Notes: generated from the letters alone by a model not told the origin. DNA of 64,000 nt from Mycobacterium lentiflavum (GCF_022374895.2 NZ_CP092423.2:4402001-4466000); one strand, 5' to 3'. Counted from the first letter of the stretch, positions 7,490 to 17,825 are shown. Program-made: numbers and translations.

Positions 7490-9336
7490 CGGCGCTGCTG
7501 GAGGTGACCGATCTCAGCGTCACGTTCGACACCGGGGCCGCGCGGGTGCCCGCGGTGCGCGGGGCGACCTACCACATCGATCCGGGTGAAGTGCTCGCGA
7601 TCGTCGGCGAATCGGGCTCGGGCAAAAGTACCGCCGCCATGGCGGTCGTCGGGCTGCTGCCCGGATACGCCGAGGTCTCGGGTTCGGTCCGGTTGCACGG
7701 CCAGGAGTTGCTCGGGCTAGCCGACCAGGCGATGTCACGGATCCGCGGCAAGACGATCGGCACGGTGTTCCAAGACCCGATGTCGGCACTGACTCCCGTC
7801 TACACCGTCGGGGACCAGATCGCCGAAGCCATCCGGGTCCACCATCGCGACGTCAACCGGGCAACCGCGCGGGCCCGGGCCATGGAGCTGCTCGAGCTGG
7901 TGGGTATCGCGCAGCCAGATCGCCGGGCAAAAGCGTTCCCGCACGAGTTATCCGGCGGCGAGCGCCAGCGGGTGGTGATCGCGATCGCGATCGCCAACGA
8001 TCCTGACCTGCTCATCTGTGACGAGCCCACCACCGCGCTGGACGTCACCGTGCAGGCTCAAATCCTCGATGTGCTGCGGACCGCTCGCGATGTCACCGGC
8101 GCGGCGGTGTTGATCATCACCCACGACCTGGGAGTCGTGTCGGAGTTCGCCGACCGGGCAATGGTCATGTACGCCGGACGTGAGGTCGAGATCGCCGCCG
8201 TCGACGATCTCTACCGGGACCGCCGCATGCCCTACACGGCCGGGTTGCTCGGTTCGGTGCCGCGGCTGGACGCCGCGCAGGGCACTCGGCTGGTTCCGAT
8301 TCCCGGGGCACCGCCGAACTTGGCCACGCTAACCCCCGATGCTTGTCCATTCGCGCCCCGCTGTCCGCTGGTCATCGACGAATGTCGTTCGGCCGAACCA
8401 GCTCTGGTCAAGTTGTCCGAAGGTCACCGAGCGGCCTGCGTCCGCACCGACGACGTCGCCGGCCGCGCTGCCTCCGAGATCTTCGACGTGACAACTGCCC
8501 CGCCGGTCGTCGATATCGCGACAGACCAAGGCACAACCGTGCTGCGGGTCGCCGACCTCAGCAAGACCTACCCGCTCACCAAGGGCGTGGTATTTCGCCG
8601 GCGGGTGGGTGAGGTGCGAGCGCTCGCCGGCGTCAGCTTCACCCTGCGACAGGGCCGTACGCTCGCGATCGTCGGAGAGTCCGGGTCGGGCAAATCGACT
8701 GCTCTGCAACAGATCTTGGAGTTGAACGCGCCGCAGTCGGGATCGATCGAGGTTCTCGGCGCCGACGTCGCCGGGTTGAATCCGGAGAGCCGGCGCGCGC
8801 TGCGGCACGACATTCAGGTGGTGTTCCAAGATCCGGTGGCATCCCTGGACCCCCGGCTCCCCGTATCCGAAGTCATAGCCGAACCTTTGCAGGCCAATGG
8901 ATTCCGGAAGGCTGACGCCGATGCACGGGTAGCCGAACTGCTCGACATCGTCGGTCTGCGTTACGCGGACGCCGCTCGCTATCCGGCCGAGTTCTCCGGT
9001 GGACAAAAGCAACGCATCGGCATCGCGCGAGCGCTGGCGTTGCAGCCGAAGATATTGGCGCTCGACGAGCCGGTGTCGGCGCTGGACGTCTCGATCCAAG
9101 CTGGGATCATCAACTTGCTACTCGACCTGCAGGAACGCTTCGGTCTGTCGTATCTGTTTGTCTCCCATGATCTTTCCGTCGTCAAGCACCTGGCGCACCA
9201 GGTGGTGGTGTTGTACCGGGGCGCCATCGTCGAGCAGGGCGACGGCGATGCCGTTTTCACCAACCCGCAGCACGAATACACCCGGCGACTGCTGGCCGCC
9301 GTTCCACGGGCGCAACCCGAAGGCGGCGCCGATTAG
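7486..9336 (+). CDS. oppD: Oligopeptide ABC transporter, fused double ATP-binding subunit OppD
   Basis: A 616-residue protein in which the two nucleotide-binding domains, separate as OppD and OppF in many bacteria, are fused. NBD1 has Walker A ESGSGKST at about residue 43, signature LSGGERQR and Walker B LLICDEPTTALD. NBD2 has Walker A ESGSGKST at about 396, signature FSGGQKQR and LALDEPVSALD. Between them lies the Cys-containing oligopeptide-transporter C-terminal region (CPFAPRCPLVIDEC, about 287-300), which in OppD/DppD-type proteins can bind an iron-sulfur cluster. Both catalytic sites look intact. It is equivalent to Rv1281c. Confidence 0.95.
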   Translation: MTALLEVTDLSVTFDTGAARVPAVRGATYHIDPGEVLAIVGESGSGKSTAAMAVVGLLPGYAEVSGSVRLHGQELLGLADQAMSRIRGKTIGTVFQDPMSALTPVYTVGDQIAEAIRVHHRDVNRATARARAMELLELVGIAQPDRRAKAFPHELSGGERQRVVIAIAIANDPDLLICDEPTTALDVTVQAQILDVLRTARDVTGAAVLIITHDLGVVSEFADRAMVMYAGREVEIAAVDDLYRDRRMPYTAGLLGSVPRLDAAQGTRLVPIPGAPPNLATLTPDACPFAPRCPLVIDECRSAEPALVKLSEGHRAACVRTDDVAGRAASEIFDVTTAPPVVDIATDQGTTVLRVADLSKTYPLTKGVVFRRRVGEVRALAGVSFTLRQGRTLAIVGESGSGKSTALQQILELNAPQSGSIEVLGADVAGLNPESRRALRHDIQVVFQDPVASLDPRLPVSEVIAEPLQANGFRKADADARVAELLDIVGLRYADAARYPAEFSGGQKQRIGIARALALQPKILALDEPVSALDVSIQAGIINLLLDLQERFGLSYLFVSHDLSVVKHLAHQVVVLYRGAIVEQGDGDAVFTNPQHEYTRRLLAAVPRAQPEGGAD

Positions 9337-9346
9337 CATCTTGCGC

Positions 9347-11020
9347 GTGACACACCTACCGAGAGCCCGCAAGCTCGCGGCGCTGGCGTCGGCGTTCATG
9401 GTGATGGTTACCGGCTGCTCGAGTGGCTACCAGGACCTGCCGGCGACCCGGGCGGCTCAGGTCGGCGCTACCAGCGACATGAATCCGCAGGACCCCGCAA
9501 CGCTGCAAGACGGTGGCAACCTGCGACTACCGCTGACGGAGTTCCCGGACAACTTCAACCAGTTGAACATCGACGGCAATACGTCTGACACCGGTGCGGT
9601 GCTGGCGGCCACGCTGCCCGGTGCCTTCATGACCCAGGCGGATGGCAGGCTGCAGCTCAACACCGACTACTTCACCGGTGCCGAGCTGACCGGGACCAAC
9701 CCCCAAACCGTCACGTACACCATCAATCCCAAGGCAACGTGGAGCGACGGCACACCGATCACGTGGGAAGACCTCAGGTCGGAGGTCGACGCGTGCAACG
9801 GCCGCGACAAGAAGTACTTGATCGCCAGCCGGGCCGGGTTCGAACGGGTGAAGTCGGTGACCAGAGGGGTGAACGACCGGCAGGCGGTGGTCACCTTCTC
9901 CGATCCGTACGCCGAATGGCGCGGAATGTTCGCCGGCGGCATTCAGCCCCGCAGCATGACCGCCAACCCGGAGGTCTTCAACAAGGGCCAGCTGGAAGCT
10001 CCCGGGCCGTCGGCCGGCCCCTTCATCGTGTCCACGATCGACCGGACCGGGCAGCGCATTCAGCTGACCCGTAATCCGCGCTGGTGGGGCCGCAAGCCAC
10101 GGCTGGATTCGATCACCTTCCTGGTGCTCGACGTCTCCGCCATCATCCCGGCGCTGCAGAACAAGGCGATCGACGCTGCCGGCATCACCACGCTCGACGA
10201 TATGGTGACCGCCCAGCGAACGCCCGGCATCGTGATCCGCCGCGCGCCGTCACCAACCTGGTTCCACTTCACGTTCAACGGCGCCGCGGGTTCGATCATG
10301 GCCGACGAGCGGCTGCGACTGGCGATCTGCCAGGGCATCGATCGCCAAGCCATCGTCGACGTCGTCCAGCACGGCCTGAGCACTCATCCCGTGCCGCTGA
10401 ACAACCACGTCTACGTGGCCGGACAGGTTGGCTACCAAGACAACAGCGCGCCAGGCGGTTTCAACCCGGACAAGGCCCGAAGAGACCTCGATGCCATGGG
10501 GTGGAAACTCAACGGCGCGGTGCGGGAGAAGGACGGCAAACAGCTCGTCGTTCGCGACGTACTTTTCGACGCGGCATCCAACCGGCAGATTGCCATGGTC
10601 GCGCAGAACAGCCTGGCGCAGATCGGTGTGAAGCTGGTACTCGACCTCAAAGCCGGCAGCGGCTTTTTCAGCCAGTACGTAGGCGTCGGCGATTTCGATA
10701 TCGCCCAATTCGGTTGGGAAGGAAACGCTTTCCCGTTGTCCGCGCTGGCGCAGATTTACACCTCGGACGGTGACAGCAACTTCGGCAGGATCGGCAATGC
10801 CGCGATCGATGCGAAGATCGCCGAAACGTTGTCGGAGCTGGACCAGCACAAGGCGCGTGCTCTCGCCAACCAGGTCGATCAGATGATCTGGCAGGAGGGC
10901 TTCAACCTGCCGCTGTTCCAGTCGCCCGGGAACCGAGCGGTACGAAAGGATTTGGCCAATTACGGCGCGGCCGGACTGGCCGATGTGGACTACACCGCGG
11001 TCGGGTTTATGCGGACCTGA
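9347..11020 (+). CDS. oppA: Oligopeptide-binding lipoprotein OppA
   Basis: A 557-residue family-5 solute-binding protein. GTG 9347 lies ten bases after oppD and starts a signal peptide with lipobox MVTGC, giving a lipid-modified Cys anchored on the outer face of the membrane. The family-5 core is visible (YTINPKATWSDGTPITWED, about residues 124-142, and TRNPRWWG at about 242). In M. tuberculosis OppA has been linked to glutathione and peptide uptake. Its 3' end overlaps the convergent hydrolase gene by 14 bases. Confidence 0.94.
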   Translation: MTHLPRARKLAALASAFMVMVTGCSSGYQDLPATRAAQVGATSDMNPQDPATLQDGGNLRLPLTEFPDNFNQLNIDGNTSDTGAVLAATLPGAFMTQADGRLQLNTDYFTGAELTGTNPQTVTYTINPKATWSDGTPITWEDLRSEVDACNGRDKKYLIASRAGFERVKSVTRGVNDRQAVVTFSDPYAEWRGMFAGGIQPRSMTANPEVFNKGQLEAPGPSAGPFIVSTIDRTGQRIQLTRNPRWWGRKPRLDSITFLVLDVSAIIPALQNKAIDAAGITTLDDMVTAQRTPGIVIRRAPSPTWFHFTFNGAAGSIMADERLRLAICQGIDRQAIVDVVQHGLSTHPVPLNNHVYVAGQVGYQDNSAPGGFNPDKARRDLDAMGWKLNGAVREKDGKQLVVRDVLFDAASNRQIAMVAQNSLAQIGVKLVLDLKAGSGFFSQYVGVGDFDIAQFGWEGNAFPLSALAQIYTSDGDSNFGRIGNAAIDAKIAETLSELDQHKARALANQVDQMIWQEGFNLPLFQSPGNRAVRKDLANYGAAGLADVDYTAVGFMRT

Positions 11021-12257
11021 GCCGCCGCCACGGCGGTGTCACCACCGGCAGCGCACCCTCGGCGATCGCGGCGACCTCGACGGCCTTCCACAGCAGGCGC
11101 ATCGCGGGACGGGCCGGCAGCGTGTCCAGCGCCGGTCCCCGGCCGGCAAGCTGGTCGACTTCGCCGCGGCACACCGCCTCGGCGATGATCAGTGCGGCGG
11201 GCTCACGAAAGTCCACGGCGCTGTGCGCCATCGTCGGCAACGCCAATAGCAGAGCATTCGGCACCAGCGATGCCACCTGCTCTGCCACCGCCCGCGGTGT
11301 CACCAGATCACGCCCGCCGGAGACCACGACCGTGGGCCAGGTGAACTTAGGCATCTCAGCCACCAGATCGTACGGCTCTGCTTCGAAAGTAGCTGTCTCG
11401 CTGATGATTTCACGCAGTGCTACGGCCGGATCGAGCGGCAGGCCGTCGGGCTGAGCCCCGTAGTCGAGTTCGCGGAACGCGATGCGGCTCACCAGATCGA
11501 TTTCGTGACGGTACGCGACATTGAGACTCACGACGGCGGAGAAGCGAGACAGCATCCGCCACACCGTCGTTCGGCCGCTGAGCAACAGGTCGAGTTCTCG
11601 ATCCAGCAGTCCTGGCCCGCCGTAGGCGTAGATGGTGGTGGCAATCTCCCCCGCCGTCCCGGCCATCACCCCGGCGTCGATCAGCTTGCGGACCTTGGGG
11701 GCCAGTGCGGCGGTTTCGGGAGTATCGCCGTCGAACAACAGACCGCGGACGGCGCGGCGGACGACCGCGATGTCGTGTCGTGACAGCAGGGGCGAATCCA
11801 GAATCATCGCGTGCACCCGGCCAGGATGGCGTACGCCGAAGCCTGCCGAAATATAACTGCCGTACGACGTGCCGTACATGACGGCGGAGTCCACATGGGC
11901 GTCGTCGAGCACCGCGGCGATGTCGTCGACTACCTGATCGACGGTGATCGCTTCCGGCGGCAGATCCGTGCCGGCGTCGTCGTGCCGCGACATGCCGATC
12001 CCCCGGTGCTCGATCATGATGATGTCCAGACCGGCGAGGGCGGCGCGACGCCGGAGCCCCTTGTAGACCTGCAGCGACGCCACTCCCGGTCCGCCCGGGA
12101 TGACGACGAGCGGGTGGGCGGACTTGCGGCCGGTGCGCACGTAGTACAGATCGAACTCGTCGGCGCTGCCTGGGGATACCGGCCTGCGCACCGGTCGCAC
12201 GCCGGGCATTCCCGCAAGCTTTTCGTGCATTCGGCGCCGTTTCGCGTTCATGGTCAT
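11007..12257 (-). CDS. Alpha/beta hydrolase, proline-iminopeptidase-like (S33)
   Basis: A 416-residue alpha/beta hydrolase with no signal peptide. The oxyanion region PGGPGVAS (about 53-60), nucleophile elbow GTSYGS (about 130), acid loop GGRDLVTP (about 320) and a late His in MAHSAVDF give a plausible Ser-Asp-His triad. The HGGPG-like motif with a bulky cap between strands six and seven is typical of S33 prolyl aminopeptidases and related esterases. The substrate is unknown. In H37Rv the equivalent position, as I recall it, holds an unrelated FAD-dependent oxidoreductase (Rv1279), so this gene may be a local replacement. Confidence 0.82.
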   Translation of the reverse strand: MTMNAKRRRMHEKLAGMPGVRPVRRPVSPGSADEFDLYYVRTGRKSAHPLVVIPGGPGVASLQVYKGLRRRAALAGLDIIMIEHRGIGMSRHDDAGTDLPPEAITVDQVVDDIAAVLDDAHVDSAVMYGTSYGSYISAGFGVRHPGRVHAMILDSPLLSRHDIAVVRRAVRGLLFDGDTPETAALAPKVRKLIDAGVMAGTAGEIATTIYAYGGPGLLDRELDLLLSGRTTVWRMLSRFSAVVSLNVAYRHEIDLVSRIAFRELDYGAQPDGLPLDPAVALREIISETATFEAEPYDLVAEMPKFTWPTVVVSGGRDLVTPRAVAEQVASLVPNALLLALPTMAHSAVDFREPAALIIAEAVCRGEVDQLAGRGPALDTLPARPAMRLLWKAVEVAAIAEGALPVVTPPWRRLRSA

Positions 12258-12303
12258 CGCCGCCCATTCTGCCGGGGTTATTGGCGATCAGCAGCGCGGC
12301 GGG

Positions 12304-14925
12304 CTACACATTGAGGTCGATGCGGTGCGCACCTTTCACGCTGTCGTAACGATCGGGACTACATGTCAACACGATCACTTGGCCCTGCGCGCCGACGGTA
12401 TCGAACACCTCGCCCATCTTGGCCAGCCGCTCGGGGTCGGTAAACCCGAGTGCATCGTCGACGACGACCGGAACGGCGTCCTCCTTGGCGACCAGCGCGG
12501 CACCGGCCAACCGCGCCAGGATCCCGAGTTGCTCCTTGGCCCCGCCGGATAGGGAGTCGTACGGCACCGTGATGCCGTCGAGTGTTCGGCTGCGGATACA
12601 CAAGTCGGTGTCGACGTCGACCTCGAAGCTGGGCCCGAACACCGGGCGGCCGAGGCGTTGCAATTCGGTGCGGTAGGGCTCGACATAGCCCAGCCGGGTG
12701 GTGTCGCGATGGCGGGCCATCACCGAACGCAACAGCTCTGCGGCGCGGGCGCGGCCGCCGATCCGGGTGTGCTGATTGGCCGCGTGCTCACGCTCGACCT
12801 CCGCGGCGTCGAGCTTGCCCTGCCGGCCCTCGCTGCCGAATACCGAGAGTTCGATGGTGAGCTCGCGCAACGAGCGGGCCGCTTGTTCGTAGCTCGCCCC
12901 AAGCGACGTCGCGGCCTCGGTGGCCGCGGCCAATTCGGCGGTCACCGCATCGGGCGCCGCTGCGGCCAACGCTTCGGCGAGCTCGACAGCCTGACGCTCG
13001 GCGATCGCAGCGGCCCGCTGTCCGGCAGCTGCCGACGAAGCCAGGTCCTCGTCAGCCACCGAGGTACGCTCGACCGCCAGCTGATCGGTCGCCCGAGCGA
13101 GTTCGGCTCGTTGGATTGTCACTTCGTTGAGCAAAAGTGTTGCCCGGGTTGACGTTTCAGCGAGTTGTGCATCGGCGTCCGCGGCCGTCCGGCGACTGGC
13201 CTCGAATGCGGTTTCCGCGGCCAGACGAGCGGCCTGCGCGGCGTCGAGTTCGGCGCGAGCAGAGGCGGCATCGGTGGCGAACAGATCGGGCTCGGCCGGC
13301 TGGCCGGCGCGCAGTTGCTCCAGTCGCTCCCGGAGCACATCGATATCGTCGTCACCGCACAGTCCGGACAGCGTCGCGCTCAATTGGTCGCGGCTGCTTT
13401 GCAATTCGCGGCGGTGCTGGTCGGCCAGTCTCGCCGAGGCGAGGTCGGCGACCTTACCTTCGGCAAGCGCTTCCGTCAGCTCTTGTTGTGCCGCAGCATA
13501 TTTGGCCTGTATGTCAAGTGTGGTCGCACCGGGAGTGATCCGCGCGGTCAGGACACCGGGAACCTCGACTTCGGTCGAGCCGGTGACCGTCGTCGACCAG
13601 GTGTGCCCTGCCGACAACGAGAGGCGTTCTCCCCCGACCGCGAGCTGGATGTCGGCCATGGCGGTGAACTCGACCGCCGCCGAGATCAACGCCAACTGGT
13701 CACCGGCGCGATCGACCGCCGCTGCGGCACTTTCGATTCGGCGCAGCACCTGTTCGGTGAGTACGACCTCGCAGAGCTCGGCACCGATCCGGTCACGGTC
13801 ACGGTGGATGGCGTCGATCTTGGCCAGCCGGGTGCTCAACCGGTCGATCTCCTCGCGCTCGGCCAGCTGGTCGACGGCCCGGCGCGCCGATTCGACGCGG
13901 CTCTGCAGATCGGCCAGGACCTGCGTGGCCTGCTGCAACGCGGTACCGGCCGCCTCGGCGCCGACCTGCGCGACCGTCAGCGCATCGGCGGCTTGTTGGG
14001 CTTGCGCCTCGACCGCCGCGACGGCCGCAGTGCGGGTTTCGATCTCGGTGACCAAGCGCAACCGGCCCTGGTGCGCGGCGTCGGCCGCGGCGCTGGTCGC
14101 CGCGGCGGCGGCCGCCACCAGCTTGGCTTCCCGCGCTTGGCGGGTGAGTTCCGCGGCCTTGTCCGCGGCGGCCTGCGCGACGGCCAACCGCGGACCGGCC
14201 GCAAGCCGCAGCTGCGAGAGTTCGGCCACTTGTTCGGTCAGCACGGCATGGCGGCGCACCCGGTCGTCGACTTCGGCGACCGCCGCAGTGCACTCCGCAA
14301 CCGCGGCGTCGGCGTCGGACAGTCGGGCGATGGCCGCGGCCCACTCACCGGTGGGCCGTCCGGTGGGGGTGAAATAGCGCGCGTACTCGGCGTCGATCCG
14401 CTCGATCAGCAGCGGCTCGTTGCCGGACAGGGCGGCCTGGTCACCGGCCGCGACGTCGAGTGCACGCGAAAGGGCATCGCAGCCGGAAAGATCCACCGCG
14501 GCCGTCGACGTGGACTGCAGCACGCGCTGGGCGTGCCACAGGTCGTTGTCCACCGTCTCGGCGAGCATGCTGCGGACCCGTTCGTGGGCTTCGTCGCCGG
14601 TCAGCTGCTCGCGGCGCGGCGCCAGCACGGTCAACTCCGTCTCGCACTTCTTGTGAAAGCGCTTGCGATAGACGAAACGGTAAGCGCCGCTGCTGATTTC
14701 GGCGGCTACCTCGGAGCCGACATCGCTGTTGGTAGGCTTGACCTGCTTGACCTCCTTCTTCGTCGACCGGTCCCGGGACTCCAGCAGCAGGTCGAGCGCC
14801 TCGATCATCGAGGACTTGCCAATCTCGTTGGCACCGCTGACCACGACCACGCCGTGGTCGGGAAACTCGATCTCGCGATGGCGGATTCCGCGATAGTTCG
14901 TCAGGACCAACCGGTGTAACTTCAT
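12304..14925 (-). CDS. SbcC/RecN-like SMC-type ATPase (Rv1278-like)
   Basis: An 873-residue SMC/Rad50-like ATPase. Walker A SGANEIGKSS is at about residue 30, the signature LSGGAKEQLGI and Walker B VVVDDALGFTDPERL are near the C-terminus, and about 550 Ala/Glu/Arg-rich residues between them form long coiled coils. No CxxC zinc hook is evident at the middle of the coil, unlike true Rad50. ATG 14925 overlaps the stop of the SbcD-like gene (ATGA), and my memory of Rv1278 gives nearly the same length. With its partner it likely acts in processing DNA ends or hairpins. Confidence 0.88.
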   Translation of the reverse strand: MKLHRLVLTNYRGIRHREIEFPDHGVVVVSGANEIGKSSMIEALDLLLESRDRSTKKEVKQVKPTNSDVGSEVAAEISSGAYRFVYRKRFHKKCETELTVLAPRREQLTGDEAHERVRSMLAETVDNDLWHAQRVLQSTSTAAVDLSGCDALSRALDVAAGDQAALSGNEPLLIERIDAEYARYFTPTGRPTGEWAAAIARLSDADAAVAECTAAVAEVDDRVRRHAVLTEQVAELSQLRLAAGPRLAVAQAAADKAAELTRQAREAKLVAAAAAATSAAADAAHQGRLRLVTEIETRTAAVAAVEAQAQQAADALTVAQVGAEAAGTALQQATQVLADLQSRVESARRAVDQLAEREEIDRLSTRLAKIDAIHRDRDRIGAELCEVVLTEQVLRRIESAAAAVDRAGDQLALISAAVEFTAMADIQLAVGGERLSLSAGHTWSTTVTGSTEVEVPGVLTARITPGATTLDIQAKYAAAQQELTEALAEGKVADLASARLADQHRRELQSSRDQLSATLSGLCGDDDIDVLRERLEQLRAGQPAEPDLFATDAASARAELDAAQAARLAAETAFEASRRTAADADAQLAETSTRATLLLNEVTIQRAELARATDQLAVERTSVADEDLASSAAAGQRAAAIAERQAVELAEALAAAAPDAVTAELAAATEAATSLGASYEQAARSLRELTIELSVFGSEGRQGKLDAAEVEREHAANQHTRIGGRARAAELLRSVMARHRDTTRLGYVEPYRTELQRLGRPVFGPSFEVDVDTDLCIRSRTLDGITVPYDSLSGGAKEQLGILARLAGAALVAKEDAVPVVVDDALGFTDPERLAKMGEVFDTVGAQGQVIVLTCSPDRYDSVKGAHRIDLNV

Positions 14926-16088
14926 GCCGACCTCCGGTCGGCATGCCGCACTTCTGTCGATGAGGTGAGGCGCAGCAAGAGCGCCAGTGCGCCCTGGGCG
15001 TCGGCCGCGGAGTCGGTGTCGTCTCCGCGCGCCGTGGCCACCAGCTCTTCTACGGCCGCAGCGGCGAATCCGCCGATTCCGAGATCGGTGAACTCGCCGT
15101 CGGCGGGTATCACCGCGAGGTCGGTGTGGCGTTCCCAGGTGCGCAAGTCGGCGAACAGCCGCGCGAATCTGTCCAGGCAGCCGTCCAGCGTGGCGCGGTC
15201 GGTGACCGTCAACGAACCCGTCAGTGCCAGGCGCACCACGGTGCGGTCCTTTTCGGTCATCAGATCGAGATTCATGTCCAGGTCGGCGATGTCGCGGCTG
15301 CTGTCGACCTGACGGTGCAAGGTGACAAACCGCCACTGGCCCACGTGCCGCGGCGTCACCGATACTTGGTTGCTTTCGTCGATGTCGACGACCAGGACGT
15401 GTCCGGGGTTGGATTCGACGTCATCGAAATTCGTGACTTCCGGCGACCCGGAGTACCAGACCCGGCCACTCTCGCCGACCTGGGTGAGCGAGTGCTTATC
15501 GCCCAGCGCCGCATAGTGAATCGCGCCGCGGGTCAGCGCCTCTTCGAGCCCGGCCAGCCGGATCAGCGACGGCTTTTCGCGATCGGGATCGAGCACGTCC
15601 ACGCCGCCGTGGGCCACGAGCACCCGGGTGACGGGGCCGGCGTCTAGTCCCTCGGTGACCTCGGCGACCAGATCGGTGGTCGGCGACTTGGACCGCCATG
15701 GCGCGGCGACGATCTCGAGGCCCGGCCGCACTTGATGCGTGCCAGCCCGATCAAGCACGATCACGTTGTCCGGGCATTCCCGGGTGAACAACGCGCTGGT
15801 GAATACCGACGACGCGTCGAGCGGATCGTGGTTGCCGGGCAACAGGTAGACCGGAATACCGATGGCGCGCATGGCTTCCAGCGACTGCCCGATCACCTTC
15901 GGGTCGAGCTGATTGTGTTCGAAGACGTCACCCGCGACCACGACGAACTCGGCGCCCACCTCGGTCGCGAGGGCGCCCAGGCCGGCCACCGCGTCGCGTC
16001 GCGCCGCGGAATATCGCGGCTGGGCGTCTCCGGCCAGGAAGTGGCGGGTCATGCCCAGCTGCCAGTCGGCAGTGTGCAGGAATCGCAT
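14922..16088 (-). CDS. SbcD/YhaO-like DNA repair phosphoesterase (Rv1277-like)
   Basis: A 388-residue calcineurin-like metallophosphoesterase, the Mre11-type partner of the adjacent SbcC-like ATPase. Metal-binding motifs are in order: HTADWQLG (7-14), GDVFEHN (about 60), LPGNHDPLD (about 93), VVAHGGVD-type LVAHGG (about 160) and GDKHS (about 198). The first motif reads DWQ rather than the common DxH. ATG 16088 is chosen because GAAGGGGGA sits just upstream and the protein then begins with MRFLHTADW as in this family; ATG 16112 is the longer alternative. Confidence 0.9.
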   Translation of the reverse strand: MRFLHTADWQLGMTRHFLAGDAQPRYSAARRDAVAGLGALATEVGAEFVVVAGDVFEHNQLDPKVIGQSLEAMRAIGIPVYLLPGNHDPLDASSVFTSALFTRECPDNVIVLDRAGTHQVRPGLEIVAAPWRSKSPTTDLVAEVTEGLDAGPVTRVLVAHGGVDVLDPDREKPSLIRLAGLEEALTRGAIHYAALGDKHSLTQVGESGRVWYSGSPEVTNFDDVESNPGHVLVVDIDESNQVSVTPRHVGQWRFVTLHRQVDSSRDIADLDMNLDLMTEKDRTVVRLALTGSLTVTDRATLDGCLDRFARLFADLRTWERHTDLAVIPADGEFTDLGIGGFAAAAVEELVATARGDDTDSAADAQGALALLLRLTSSTEVRHADRRSA

Positions 16089-16441
16089 CCCGTCCCCCTT
16101 CGAAAGTGACATGGCTATCGAGGCACCGCGAGTCTAAGTGGGTTCACCGACAACTCTTGGGATGTGCACCGGCATGCCTTGGTCCATGTGACTTTTTGCC
16201 CGCCTCCGAGCGACAATGCTGCCGACTGGGGCCCGCGAAACCTCGTGTGTCACTTTGGTTTCTGCTCGAGGGTTTTTGGTGGAAGGCAGGTGGCCGACGG
16301 CGGCGGCGGCCCGTGTGTCGTTTTGCCTGCCTTTGAGCGCCAGTCGCCGTGTGTGCACACTGGTGAATTCTCTTGCGCCACTGTGGTTTCTGTAGTCACA
16401 CCGCGCCGTTTTTTGTCGGTGGGCGGGTCTAGTTTCGGGGT
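16089..16441. other. Gene-free intergenic stretch
   Basis: This 353-base region separates the divergent sbcD-like gene and the 13E12-type pseudogene. Reading frames in it are short, have no ribosome site and no recognisable motif. No strong hairpin or tRNA-like structure was noticed. TAGTTT at 16430-16435 is a weak -10 candidate for the 13E12 gene. Confidence 0.5.
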
Positions 16442-17825
16442 ATGAGTGCAGCGGTGGTGATCGATGGGGACGTCGTCACGGCGGCCTTCGACACGCTGGA
16501 TGCCGCCCTGGACCAGGTCTTGGGCCTAGACACCGAGATGCTGTGCACCCGGGAGCGACTAGTGCTGCTGGGCCGCTACGAGAAGATCCGACGGCGCCAT
16601 ATGCGCGGGTGAGCATCCCCTGATCAACCAGCTCCAGCAGGAAGCGACCCCGGCGGAGTTGGGCGGCAAACTCTCCCACGCGATCGCGGAGTGGACGTTG
16701 ATCAGCCGCGCCGAAGCCGGCCGGCGGGTGCGCGAGGCCGCTGATCTCGGTGAGCGCCGCGCCCTGACCGGTGAGCCGCTGGCGCCGGTGCTGGCCGCCA
16801 CCGCCGCCGCCCAACGTGCCGGACAGCTGGGTTCTGGGCAGGTCGCGGTGATCCGGCGGTTCTACCACCAGTTGCCCGGCTGGATCGACGTCGAGACCCG
16901 CAGCCACGTCGAGGCGAAGCTGGCCCACGAGGGCACCCAATATCGTCCCGAGCAGTTGGCCGGGCTGGCCGACACGCTGGCCGATTGCCTCAACCCCGAC
17001 GGCAACTACACCGACGACGACCGCGCCCGGCGCCGCGGGGTGACCCTGGGCCGCCAGCAACCCGACGGCATGTCGCCGCTGACCGGCTGGATCACCCCCG
17101 AAGCCCGCGCCACCCTGGAAGCCGTGCTGGCGAAACTGGCCGCCCCCGGCATGTGCAACCCCGACGACCACACCCCCTGCGTCGACGGCGCCCCGACACA
17201 GGATGCGATCGACCACGACCCCCGCTCACCCGCGCAACGCCACCACGATGGGTTGAACGCCGCCCTGCGCGCCCTGCTCGCGTCCGGCGAGCTCGGTCAA
17301 CACCATGGGCTGCCGACCTCGATCATCGTCTCGACCACCCTGACCGAGTTGGAAGCCGCCGCCGGAAACGGCCGCACCGGCGGCGGCACCCGGCTACCCA
17401 TCAGCGACGTCATCCGCCTAGCCCGCCACGCCCACCACTACCTGGCCGTCTTCGACCACAGCAAACCCCTCGCGCTCTACCACAGCAAACGCCTGGCCTC
17501 ACCCGGCCAACGAATTGTCTTGTACGCCAAGGACCGCGGCTGCACCGCTCCCGGCTGTGACGTGGGCGGCTACTACTGCGAAGTCCACCACATCACCGAC
17601 TACGCGACATGCCACAGCACCGACATCGACAACCTCACCCTGGCCTGCGGCCCCCACCACCGACTGCTGCGACCAACAGGCTGGACCACCAGAAAACACC
17701 CCAACGGCGACACCCAATGGATCCCGCCCCCGCACCTCGACCACGGCCAACCGCGCACCAACACCTACCACCACCCCAACAAACTGCTACGCGATGACCC
17801 CGACCCCGACGACGACGCGGCGTGA
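16442..17825 (+). pseudogene. 13E12-repeat-family HNH endonuclease, frameshifted
   Basis: The N-terminal part opens at ATG 16442 (MSAAVVIDGDVVTAAF) and stops at 16612. The rest of the protein continues in another frame from about 16602 (AGEHPLINQLQQEATPAEL) to 17825, so a single +1 shift near 16600 splits a gene of about 460 codons. The larger part has the DUF222 region and a C-terminal HNH domain: the motif CEVHHITDYATCHS, then NLTLACGPHHRLLRPTGW. These multicopy genes are the M. tuberculosis REP13E12 repeats, some of which serve as the attachment site for prophage phiRv1. If expressed, the large fragment could use an internal start such as 16659, but the break makes function doubtful. A sequencing error cannot be excluded. 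Confidence 0.82.

Noticed and set aside
12304..15336. Extension of the SbcC-like gene to a start at 15336
   Set aside because: The extra 137 codons are antisense-like Arg/Gly/His-rich sequence lying inside the sbcD-like gene; ATG 14925 with the ATGA overlap gives the correct N-terminus.
16089..16441. Short frames in the gap before the 13E12 gene
   Set aside because: They have no ribosome site or signal, overlap each other in different frames and show no family motif.
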